DNA from: JAJDIA01 sp031555505
GTDB taxonomy: Bacteria > Bacteroidota > Bacteroidia > Bacteroidales > Tannerellaceae
DNA: 32,113 nt
NCBI GenBank assembly: GCA_031555505.1
Contig: JAVBUH010000033.1
Location: 1 to 32,113 of the forward strand
Reading direction: 5' to 3'
Shown here: piece after piece, positions 7,176-14,655 of the stretch
Numbering within the stretch: the stretch's first letter is position 1
How the letters are laid out: each line of letters starts with the position of its first letter
Position numbers and translations under genes: made by a program
The notes under the pieces: generated by a model
Told to the model about the DNA's origin: nothing
Database searches by the model: none
What the model saw: only the letters and a program-made list of their open reading frames with translations

Positions 7176-9302
7176 TTAGAAATTGGATACGTCGTAAGCC
7201 GCATTACCACCGAGTGTAATAAAGCATCCCACGAAGAAGAAATTGTCGGCATTGGCCAGTACGGGAGCCCCCCTGTAACGGCCATTGGAGGCGGGTGTAT
7301 CAGACCAGGCATAGTTGTATATCTGCTTCCGTCCCAGGATGTTGGTGGCTGATGCGAAGATGATGCATTTCTTGTTCACCAGGATGGTCCAGCTCAGATC
7401 GAGGCTGTTATAGGCAGGCGCCTGCCGGTTCATCCAACCCGGTTCGTTCGGATCGTGATAGGGACGGCCGCTGGCATAACGGTTGGTAAGTCCGATGATA
7501 CTCCGCAGTGTGGAAACCTCATAACGCAAACTTATCGACGCATTGTGCCGGGTGGCATACTGCGGGACATCGTACACCGGATTATCCCGATATAGCCGCT
7601 TGGCAAAGTTCAGCGAGTAGGAAAGACGATATTCCAGGTTAGGAATAAGCGTCCTGTCATTGAAAAAGAGATCGACCCCGCGGCTATAACCATAGCCCCC
7701 GGTATGTAGCCTACCGTCAGCCAGACAGGCAAGCCCGTCATATTCCTTATCGTACACTTCAAAACGATACACACGCCCGTTAGATTGATGGAATGCGCCC
7801 AGGATGTAATGCCAGCAGTTTTCAGACGGCAGCGCAGGATCGGCCAACAGGTAGTCGTTATACGTAAGCTGACTGTAACGCCCCACAATGGCCGAAAGGG
7901 AAAAATTGTCCGGATTATACGTCACCGTGAGCCGGGGCAAGAGATGCAGGTCGTCGTTGACCGTGGTATATTCCAGACGAGACGACAGGGAAACCGCCCA
8001 TAGCGGCGAAAGGGAAAAGGTACCCGTAGCAAATGCTGCATGGATAGAGTGGGTGAGGGCATCGGTATGCGTATGCTCCAGTGTATAATGCTGATCCAGT
8101 CTGCGCGTCATAACCTCCATGCCGGCCAGCATGCGGAAGAAAGAAGAGAAGCGTTTATCCATTTTCATTTTCAGATGAAGCTCCCACTGACGATCGGAGG
8201 AGTGGTCGCCTGTCACCCGCGCCCCTTCCACCTCCTGGTTGACAAGCGAAAAAGCACCACCGGCAAAAAGCCTGTAACCGCGGGCAGTCTGATGGCGGAA
8301 TGTGCCGTTAACATAGTAATTGTCTTCATCGAAATACATCCTTCTGGCACCTTCATCAGCAGCCAATGAGGTACGGTCATAACCGGCGTAAAGCTTGGCT
8401 ACCATACGGGAGTCGGGGTTGTACCGCAACTGTGTACCTCCGGAGAATTTTTGATACGGATGAATCCAGTCCGTGCGATCCGGGATAAGACTATAGTACG
8501 GACCGAGGTTCTGATAGTCCAGGTTGAGGGATGCCGAGCCTGTCTCGCACGACTTGGTTCCACCACCTCCTGCACCTACCGATGAAAAACTGACTCCATA
8601 CTTACTGATGAGGCTTTCGTCTTTGGTAGTAAGCGGCAGTACACTGGAAAGCCCCTGTCCGTATTCCGGATCATAGCCCCCGAGGGAGAAGTTCATGCCT
8701 TCGAACATGAAGGGCGAATAGCGTCCGCGTACAGGTGTATTTTCTGTGCCTGTAGACGTATAAGGAAGCAGCACATGCATATCGTCTATATAGGTTTGCG
8801 CCTCCCGGCTTTCGCCTCCACGAATATACAAACGTCCGTTTTCACCGGCCATTTGGGTGCCCGGCAGGGTAGTGATGGAACGGTACAGGTCGCCGTTCGA
8901 CCCACCTGCGGTCACAATATCCACGGCGCCCATCTGCTGCCACTCGCTGCTACCTTTGAGCGTGAAGTTACTGGCCACCACTTCCACATTATCCAGTGCC
9001 ACACTGGCCGGTTTCATCCGGATAGTGATATTGGAAAAGGTATCCAAACCAGCCGTCCGACTCCAGTTTTCGTAACCGAGCATCAACACGGAGAGGGTAA
9101 CCTGGCCAGTGGTATCTGTTTGGAAACTAAACCGGCCGTCTTCGCCGGTGCTGCCTCCTTCGAGTGTTTCCTTTATAAAGACATTGGCGTAGGGGAGGGG
9201 CACCCCTGTTTCGTCGAGCACCGTACCGCTTACGAGATGCTGGGCTGCCACCCCAAAGACCGTCATCAGTAAAAAAAGAATAGAAGTAATAATCCGTTTC
9301 AT
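7176..9302 (-). CDS. TonB-dependent outer-membrane receptor with carboxypeptidase-regulatory-like N-terminus
   Basis: This outer-membrane barrel of 708 residues should import a ligand using TonB energy. It begins with a signal peptide (MKRIITSILFLLMTVFGVAAQ), then a CarboxypepD_reg-like domain at about 22-100 (SGTVLDETGVPLPYANVFI, GEDGRFSFQTD). A plug domain follows at roughly 105-230 (LDNVEVVASN, YIRGGESREAQTYIDDM), then a barrel rich in alternating aromatic strands. No SusD partner is adjacent, which argues against a polysaccharide SusCD system and leaves metal, vitamin or peptide uptake possible. It lies between a LytTR regulator upstream and a TPR-like secreted protein downstream, all on one strand. 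A strong promoter (TTTG, 21 bases, TACATTTG) sits just ahead. The ligand is unknown. Confidence 0.9.
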   Translation of the reverse strand: MKRIITSILFLLMTVFGVAAQHLVSGTVLDETGVPLPYANVFIKETLEGGSTGEDGRFSFQTDTTGQVTLSVLMLGYENWSRTAGLDTFSNITIRMKPASVALDNVEVVASNFTLKGSSEWQQMGAVDIVTAGGSNGDLYRSITTLPGTQMAGENGRLYIRGGESREAQTYIDDMHVLLPYTSTGTENTPVRGRYSPFMFEGMNFSLGGYDPEYGQGLSSVLPLTTKDESLISKYGVSFSSVGAGGGGTKSCETGSASLNLDYQNLGPYYSLIPDRTDWIHPYQKFSGGTQLRYNPDSRMVAKLYAGYDRTSLAADEGARRMYFDEDNYYVNGTFRHQTARGYRLFAGGAFSLVNQEVEGARVTGDHSSDRQWELHLKMKMDKRFSSFFRMLAGMEVMTRRLDQHYTLEHTHTDALTHSIHAAFATGTFSLSPLWAVSLSSRLEYTTVNDDLHLLPRLTVTYNPDNFSLSAIVGRYSQLTYNDYLLADPALPSENCWHYILGAFHQSNGRVYRFEVYDKEYDGLACLADGRLHTGGYGYSRGVDLFFNDRTLIPNLEYRLSYSLNFAKRLYRDNPVYDVPQYATRHNASISLRYEVSTLRSIIGLTNRYASGRPYHDPNEPGWMNRQAPAYNSLDLSWTILVNKKCIIFASATNILGRKQIYNYAWSDTPASNGRYRGAPVLANADNFFFVGCFITLGGNAAYDVSNF

Positions 9303-9328
9303 AGTGCGCTACATTTTATTGTTTGCGG

Positions 9329-9361
9329 CAAATGTAAACGGGCTTTGGGGGGCGGGGCAAA
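9329..9361 (-). promoter_or_regulatory. Promoter of the TonB-dependent receptor gene
   Basis: On the minus strand TTTG (9358-9361) is followed after 21 bases by TACATTTG (9329-9336), close to the Bacteroidetes -33/-7 consensus. The expected leader is about 25 bases. Candidate regulator repeats lie immediately upstream (9384-9433). Confidence 0.75.
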
Positions 9362-9383
9362 TAAACGGGACAGACAGCCGGGT

Positions 9384-9433
9384 TTTGTGACGGGAGGCGT
9401 GCAAACTGCCGTTCATCACAGCGATTTGTGACG
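9384..9433 (-). promoter_or_regulatory. Candidate operator: spaced CGTCACAAA repeats
   Basis: CGTCACAAA occurs twice on the minus strand (9425-9433 and 9384-9392) with starts 41 bases apart, about four helical turns. They lie just upstream of the receptor's -33 box and next to the LytTR gene, which fits a pair of activator sites. LytTR proteins do bind short direct repeats, but this motif is not a known one; the assignment is inferred. Confidence 0.35.
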
Positions 9434-9463
9434 AATGGTAAAAAAAGTTTGTCTGATTATCGG

Positions 9464-10360
9464 TTAGTTGCCAACGCTTTGCTGAATGGCTTTGGCATAC
9501 GCACGGGAGACAGGCACCTCTTCGTCCGTATCTGCAAAACGGAGGTGATATCCCTGGGAATTCCCCTTTACGCACAACACATTGGTACTGTTGACCAGGA
9601 AAGCGCGATGGCATCGGACAATAGCCGGATAGGATTGTAGCGACTCTTCCATCTGCTTGATGGTGGTGCGGAGAAGTTTTTGCTTTACCTTGCCATTTTC
9701 ACGATAAAATACTTTGATATAGTTGCCGAAAGCTTCGAGGTAGAGCAGGCTTTCAACCGGAAGTTCCATGGAGTCTTTGGTAGATCCCGAGAGAATAACG
9801 ACCGGGGTGCCTGTTGTCGGTTGATCGTGTTGTGCCTTGCGCTCCAGGCGTTCATTCATTTCCTGTGCTTCCTGCAAACGTGCAGAAAGCATCCGGCTGT
9901 GTGTCCATACGGCGAGGATGATACTTGGGATAGGGAAAATAAAGAGCACAGCCGTGAACAGGCCGATGAAATTACCCACCAGCTTATCGAATGAGGTATG
10001 ATAATAAAAATGAATGCACAACATGCCGCCTACACCGACACAGACGGCCGTAAAAAAACCCGACAGGAGATTCGCCAGGATATGCCTGCCGATGGTGAGG
10101 CGGGAAGGAGCAAAGAAAGACCGGAAGCAAAGAGGTAATACGTACAGGCTGAGTGAGATCCCGGCTATACTCCCGCCTACGGAGTAGATAAGCACCCATG
10201 CAAAATCCATCCCTTTCAACCGATCGATCCCGAAAGGTTGTACCACGCCCAACATAAAGAGTACGACAGCGCTTATCAACATTATTGTTGAGAGTGGGCG
10301 GTATTCCACTGTATAAGGTTGCTTGAGGAAACACCGTAATTTGTCGAATAGTGCTTTCAT
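9464..10360 (-). CDS. Membrane-anchored LytTR-family transcriptional regulator
   Basis: The 298-residue protein has four predicted membrane helices in its first ~160 residues (for example STIMLISAVVLFMLGVV and FIGLFTAVLFIFPIPSIIL). A short linker (QEAQEMNERLERKAQHD) leads to a LytTR DNA-binding domain at about 190-298. Domain hallmarks are SLLYLEAFGNYIKVFYRENG, LRTTIKQMEESL, IVRCHRAFLVNS and EVPVSRAYAKAIQQ. There is no response-regulator receiver domain, so signal input is probably through the membrane part. Its -7 box TACCTTTG is at 10385-10392. The receptor and TPR genes follow on the same strand, so it probably controls them and perhaps itself. The family is secure; the target is inferred. 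Confidence 0.88.
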   Translation of the reverse strand: MKALFDKLRCFLKQPYTVEYRPLSTIMLISAVVLFMLGVVQPFGIDRLKGMDFAWVLIYSVGGSIAGISLSLYVLPLCFRSFFAPSRLTIGRHILANLLSGFFTAVCVGVGGMLCIHFYYHTSFDKLVGNFIGLFTAVLFIFPIPSIILAVWTHSRMLSARLQEAQEMNERLERKAQHDQPTTGTPVVILSGSTKDSMELPVESLLYLEAFGNYIKVFYRENGKVKQKLLRTTIKQMEESLQSYPAIVRCHRAFLVNSTNVLCVKGNSQGYHLRFADTDEEVPVSRAYAKAIQQSVGN

Positions 10361-10384
10361 TCAGGTGATCGTATTCATCCGTTT

Positions 10385-10392
10385 CAAAGGTA
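10385..10392 (-). promoter_or_regulatory. -7 box of the LytTR gene
   Basis: The minus strand reads TACCTTTG about 25 bases before the ATG at 10360. It directly follows the fumarase terminator, so the LytTR gene starts its own transcript. The -33 part overlaps the terminator stem and is weak. Confidence 0.55.
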
Positions 10393-10405
10393 GGAAAAAT
10401 AGATA

Positions 10406-10449
10406 AACCCCGGAAAGAGAAACCTGTTTATTGCTTTCTTTCCGGGGTT
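10406..10449 (-). terminator. Rho-independent terminator of the fumarase gene
   Basis: A 13-base-pair stem pairs AACCCCGGAAAGA with its complement at 10437-10449. On the minus strand the stem is followed by TTTATCTATTTTTCC. It lies about 20 bases after the fumarase stop codon. Confidence 0.78.
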
Positions 10450-10470
10450 CAGAGGGTATGTCGTGGCGGT

Positions 10471-12108
10471 TTATGCGTTCACACAACGCGGTTTGAGCTG
10501 TTTGAAGAAGTCATTGCCTTTATTGTCTACCAAAATAAAAGCGGGGAAGTTCTCTACCTCGATCTTCCAGATAGCTTCCATACCCAGTTCGGGATATTCA
10601 AGGCATTCCACCTTCTTGATGCTTTCCTGTGCCAGGATAGCTGCCGGCCCACCGATGCTGCCCAGGTAGAAGCCGCCGTACTTGAGGCAGGCATCAGTCA
10701 CCTGCTGGCTGCGGTTACCCTTAGCTATCATGATCATGCTGCCGCCTTGCGACTGGAAGAGGTCTACATACGAGTCCATACGGCCGGCCGTAGTGGGGCC
10801 GAACGAGCCCGAAGGCATACCTGCCGGCGTCTTGGCCGGTCCGGCATAGTAGATGGGATGATCCTTTACATATTGCGGAAGGCCTTCGCCGCGGTCGATG
10901 CGTTCTTTCAGCTTGGCATGGGCGATATCGCGACCTACCACAATGGTGCCTGACAGGGACAGGCGGGTAGCCACCGGATACTTGTCGAGTTCCTGCAGGA
11001 TGTCGGCCATCGGCTGGTTGAGGTTGATCTTTACAGCATCCCCTTCGCCTGCCTGACGCAACGCATCCGGGATCAGACGGCCGGGGTTGGTTTCGAGCTT
11101 TTCAATCCAGATACCGTCTTTATTGATCTTAGCCTTGATATTACGGTCGGCCGAGCAGGACACACCCATACCTACCGGACAGGAGGCACCGTGGCGCGGC
11201 AAACGGATGATACGGACATCATGGGCAAAGTATTTACCGCCAAACTGGGCACCGAGACCGATACCGTAAGCGGCTTCCAATACTTTCTTTTCCAGTTCGA
11301 TATCACGGAACGCCTGACCGCCTTCGTTGCCGGAAGTCGGGAGATTGTCGTAGTATTTGGCAGAAGCCATTTTAACCGTCTTGAGGTTCGCTTCGGCCGA
11401 AGTACCGCCAATCGCAAACGCGATATGATAAGGAGGACAGGCAGCCGTACCAAGTGTTTTCATCTTTTCTACCAGATAAGGGACAAGCGTGTCGGGATTG
11501 AGCAATGCCTTTGTTTCCTGGAACAGGTATGTCTTATTGGCCGAGCCACCCCCTTTGGCAATACAGAGGAACTTGTATTCCATTCCTTCGGTAGCATAGA
11601 GGTCGATCTGGGCGGGGAGGTTACAACCGGTATTCTTTTCGTTGTACATATCGAGCGGCACATTCTGTGAATAACGCAGGTTGTCTTCCGTATAGGTTTC
11701 GTATACACCTTTCGACAACGCTTCGGCATCGTCGTATCCGGTCCATACCTGCTGGCCTTTCTTGCCCGAAATGATAGCCGTACCCGTATCCTGGCAGAAA
11801 GGCAGCTTGCCTTTGGCCGATACTTCGGCGTTACGCAGGAAGGTGAGCGCTACGTATTTGTCGTTGTCGCTGGCTTCGGGATCGTCCAGGATAGCAGCCA
11901 CTTGCTGCTGGTGATCGGGACGCAGGAAGAAGGATACGTCGTGAAAGCAGGTCTTTGCCAATGCCGTAAGGGCCTCGGGAGCGACTTTCAATACTTGTTT
12001 TCCTTCGAATTCACCGACAGATACATGGTCTTTCGTGAGCAGATAATACTCAGTGGTGTCTTTCCCCATCGGGAACGGCTCCTGATACTTGAACGGAGGT
12101 GTTGCCAT
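10471..12108 (-). CDS. fumA: Class I fumarate hydratase (iron-sulfur)
   Basis: This cytoplasmic enzyme interconverts fumarate and malate. In anaerobic Bacteroidales it works in the reductive branch that leads to succinate. The 545-residue length is close to the ~548 of E. coli FumA. Three cysteines fall at C105 (LPFCQDTGT), C224 (GTAACPPYHIAFAIGG) and C318 (GMGVSCSADRN), the same numbers as the [4Fe-4S] ligands I recall for E. coli FumA. The C-terminal beta part has SGTIVVGRDIAHAKLKERID and PSGSFGPTTAGRMDSYVDLFQ. A minus-strand -7 box TACTTTTG lies at 12161-12168, and a strong terminator follows the gene, so it is a single-gene transcript. Oxygen sensitivity is expected from the family. Confidence 0.97.
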   Translation of the reverse strand: MATPPFKYQEPFPMGKDTTEYYLLTKDHVSVGEFEGKQVLKVAPEALTALAKTCFHDVSFFLRPDHQQQVAAILDDPEASDNDKYVALTFLRNAEVSAKGKLPFCQDTGTAIISGKKGQQVWTGYDDAEALSKGVYETYTEDNLRYSQNVPLDMYNEKNTGCNLPAQIDLYATEGMEYKFLCIAKGGGSANKTYLFQETKALLNPDTLVPYLVEKMKTLGTAACPPYHIAFAIGGTSAEANLKTVKMASAKYYDNLPTSGNEGGQAFRDIELEKKVLEAAYGIGLGAQFGGKYFAHDVRIIRLPRHGASCPVGMGVSCSADRNIKAKINKDGIWIEKLETNPGRLIPDALRQAGEGDAVKINLNQPMADILQELDKYPVATRLSLSGTIVVGRDIAHAKLKERIDRGEGLPQYVKDHPIYYAGPAKTPAGMPSGSFGPTTAGRMDSYVDLFQSQGGSMIMIAKGNRSQQVTDACLKYGGFYLGSIGGPAAILAQESIKKVECLEYPELGMEAIWKIEVENFPAFILVDNKGNDFFKQLKPRCVNA

Positions 12109-12160
12109 AAGATTTTATCTTTTACTTATTGATTAATTAGTATAATGCTATTCAGAACGA

Positions 12161-12168
12161 CAAAAGTA
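12161..12168 (-). promoter_or_regulatory. -7 box of the fumarase gene
   Basis: The minus strand reads TACTTTTG, giving a leader of about 45-50 bases before the ATG at 12108. The -33 region is T-rich only. It lies back to back with the peptidase promoter at 12213-12220. Confidence 0.55.
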
Positions 12169-12212
12169 CAGATTATATAATAGAAAACCGTTTCTTCATT
12201 CAAAAAATAAGT

Positions 12213-12220
12213 TACATTTG
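12213..12220 (+). promoter_or_regulatory. -7 box of the secreted peptidase gene (probably leaderless)
   Basis: TACATTTG ends six bases before the ATG at 12226. With the usual start a few bases past the box, the mRNA would begin at or next to the start codon. The -33 region has only GTTTC near 12190. Confidence 0.5.
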
Positions 12221-12225
12221 CCATT

Positions 12226-14469
12226 ATGATCAGGAAGATACTCGTTACCGGTTTGATATTGGCAGGACTGTGGATCAACGCCACAGCCCAGATCAGTCAT
12301 GGTGGCAGACCGCTCCCGCTTACCCAGCTGAAAAGCGGAGGAGGGGTCTCTTTTGAAGAGATGCCGCCCTTTGATGTGGCGGAAGCATTACGGTTGGACT
12401 CGCTGAACGAAAGCGACCTGCGGAGCGGTTACCGGTTTGCCTATAAATTCATGACAGACTTTACCCGGACCAATGCGGGCGTTTCATTCATTCTCCCCGA
12501 TGGTACCTACGTATGGCGCTTGGGCATCCGGTCGAAAGGGGCCTTATCGATCAATGTGCTGTTTTCCGAATACGAACTGCCGGAAGGGGCAAAGCTGTTC
12601 CTCTACAATAGCAATCAAAGCCATATTCTCGGTGCTTTCAACCACCTGAATAATTCCGATCTGGATATCCTGCCTGTCGCACCGGTCTACGGCGACGAAC
12701 TGATCATCGAATATCAGGAGCCTCCCCAGGCGGCCTTCGCCGGCCGGTTGAGGGTAGGGGAGGTGAACCATGCCTACCGGGAACTGCGCGGAAGGGAGCC
12801 TTCGGATACTCAGAGCTCATTTCATTGCATGCCTCCAGCCTCATGCTTCGCAGAGTCATTGGCCGGAGCGGATTCGTTGAAGAGAAGCACCGTATTACTA
12901 ATCGTCGATGGGATAACCGGCTGCTCGGGGGTACTGGTAAACAATACAGCCGCCGACAAGAAGCCTTATTTACTGACGGCATCGCATTGCCTGAATAACG
13001 TATTTCAGGTTACAAATCCCGATTATGTGAAAATGGCAGGCAGCATTGTGGCGTTCTTTAACTACGAGAGCCCGCTTTGCAGCCCGGTTTTGCGCGGGGC
13101 AGAAGAGATGTCCATCGCTTCGGCCGAGTTCTGTGCGGTGAATGAGGACCACGATATGGCATTAGTAAAACTGAAAGAGCCGCCTCCCGTCTACTATCGT
13201 CCCTACTATGCCGGATGGAATATTACAGACGAGGGAACGGCCCCTTATTATAATATGCATCACCCCAGCGGCTCAGTGAAGCGGGTGGGCTGGTTTGACG
13301 GGCAATTGACGCTGACCACCTATAGCACCCTGGCTTTTGAGTTTGCCGCCGATTCCCATTGGGAAGTATCCAAGTGGACCGAAGGCAGTACATCGGGCGG
13401 TTCCTCCGGGTCTCCGCTGTTCGACAGCAAAGGATATGTGATCGGGGGGTTGTCAGGCGGTTATTCTTCTTGCCTGAATACACGGAGAACGGCCGATTAT
13501 TTTTTTGCCCTGTCTAAAGTATGGGATGCCGACCCGTCTCCCGAACGGCAATTGAAACACTGGCTGGACCCGGCCAATAAAAACCAACCGGTATGTGAGG
13601 GGATGGACCCGTATGCGCCAACCATGTCTTACCGGCTGAGCAATATAGCCAGCAGTGGACATATTGAAGATGCACGTTTAGACACGATAAGTGGTTCGGG
13701 TGGAGTCCCGGTGTTCGGGAATAATGGCAATAAGGTGACCGAGTATGCAGAAGCCTACAAAGTACCTGCGGAAGCCTGGCTGTTCGGGGCATACTTTGTG
13801 ACTTCTGCGTCAGGAGACTATGCCAAGATGGAAGTGGAAGTATCGGTATACAGCGGTAGCACAAAACCGGAGACATTGCTGCATACGGAGCGCTTCCGCC
13901 CTGCGTATGCCAACTATTCCGACACCAAAGACGGATCGTTTGTGGAGACAGACAAGCCGCTCAACCGGGAACAGGAAACCTATATCCAGTTTGAACAGCC
14001 CGTGCAGGTAAATGGCTCCTTCTATGTGAGCTACCGGATTGTGTCGGCGCCCGAAAAAACCTATTTCTCCGCATACAGCCTGCCGCCCGTGAATGCACAA
14101 AATACCACCTGGGTAAAAAACGGATCCGGATGGGCAGAAGCGCAGCTTGTGCCTGCTATTGGCTATAAAACCTCGCTCTTTATCGACCCGGTCATTCAAT
14201 ATACCTATCCCGTAGGAACAGAAAAAGCAACCCTTGTATCCCCCATACGCATCTATGCGGATACCTCGCATCAGTTACTGCATATCATCCTGCCCGATGG
14301 GATGGAAGAGGGGCTTTGCCTGCTGTACACGACCGACGGGAAACTACTGCAACAGGAACGGTTGCATTCGGCCTATACTACCCTTGACGTATCGGCACAT
14401 ACGCCCGGCATCTATGTGGCGCAAATTGTTTGCAAAGGCATTACCCACACACAAAAAATCCTGTTTTAA
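12226..14469 (+). CDS. Secreted trypsin-like serine peptidase with T9SS-type sorting domain
   Basis: The 747-residue protein has a signal peptide ending near NATAQ (residue 22) and a poorly conserved N-terminal region. A chymotrypsin-fold peptidase domain spans about 215-440. The triad is H254 (LLTASHCL), D310 (DHDMALVKL) and S394 (GGSSGSPLF). Several cysteines around it resemble bacterial lysyl-endopeptidase relatives, but the cleavage specificity cannot be read. A beta-sandwich region follows. The last ~80 residues (SPIRIYADTSHQLLHI to GIYVAQIVCKGITHTQKILF) look like a type A sorting domain of the type IX secretion system, which would place the enzyme on the cell surface or outside. The gene is single, divergent from fumarase, and appears leaderless. 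The peptidase fold is secure; surface export is inferred from the C-terminus. Confidence 0.9.
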   Translation: MIRKILVTGLILAGLWINATAQISHGGRPLPLTQLKSGGGVSFEEMPPFDVAEALRLDSLNESDLRSGYRFAYKFMTDFTRTNAGVSFILPDGTYVWRLGIRSKGALSINVLFSEYELPEGAKLFLYNSNQSHILGAFNHLNNSDLDILPVAPVYGDELIIEYQEPPQAAFAGRLRVGEVNHAYRELRGREPSDTQSSFHCMPPASCFAESLAGADSLKRSTVLLIVDGITGCSGVLVNNTAADKKPYLLTASHCLNNVFQVTNPDYVKMAGSIVAFFNYESPLCSPVLRGAEEMSIASAEFCAVNEDHDMALVKLKEPPPVYYRPYYAGWNITDEGTAPYYNMHHPSGSVKRVGWFDGQLTLTTYSTLAFEFAADSHWEVSKWTEGSTSGGSSGSPLFDSKGYVIGGLSGGYSSCLNTRRTADYFFALSKVWDADPSPERQLKHWLDPANKNQPVCEGMDPYAPTMSYRLSNIASSGHIEDARLDTISGSGGVPVFGNNGNKVTEYAEAYKVPAEAWLFGAYFVTSASGDYAKMEVEVSVYSGSTKPETLLHTERFRPAYANYSDTKDGSFVETDKPLNREQETYIQFEQPVQVNGSFYVSYRIVSAPEKTYFSAYSLPPVNAQNTTWVKNGSGWAEAQLVPAIGYKTSLFIDPVIQYTYPVGTEKATLVSPIRIYADTSHQLLHIILPDGMEEGLCLLYTTDGKLLQQERLHSAYTTLDVSAHTPGIYVAQIVCKGITHTQKILF

Positions 14470-14538
14470 GCCAATCACGGATCAAACACAACCGTTTTAG
14501 GGAAAATCCAACCGGATGTCGAAATATTTTGGCCATTC

Positions 14539-14573
14539 TTTGCCGCTCATAATAAAAAAAAGGCTTAGTTTTG
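14539..14573 (+). promoter_or_regulatory. Promoter of the TPR/OmpA-like lipoprotein gene
   Basis: TTTG at 14539-14542 is followed after 23 bases by TAGTTTTG at 14566-14573. The leader to the ATG at 14656 is about 75-80 bases, long enough to hold a translation-enhancing AT-rich region. The gene's codon bias fits strong expression. Confidence 0.65.
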
Positions 14574-14655
14574 CATGAGTGTTAAAGAAGTACCCGATGG
14601 AAAGTAACAGGCAGTAATTAAACTCATATATAACATTTTAAACTTACATCAAATT

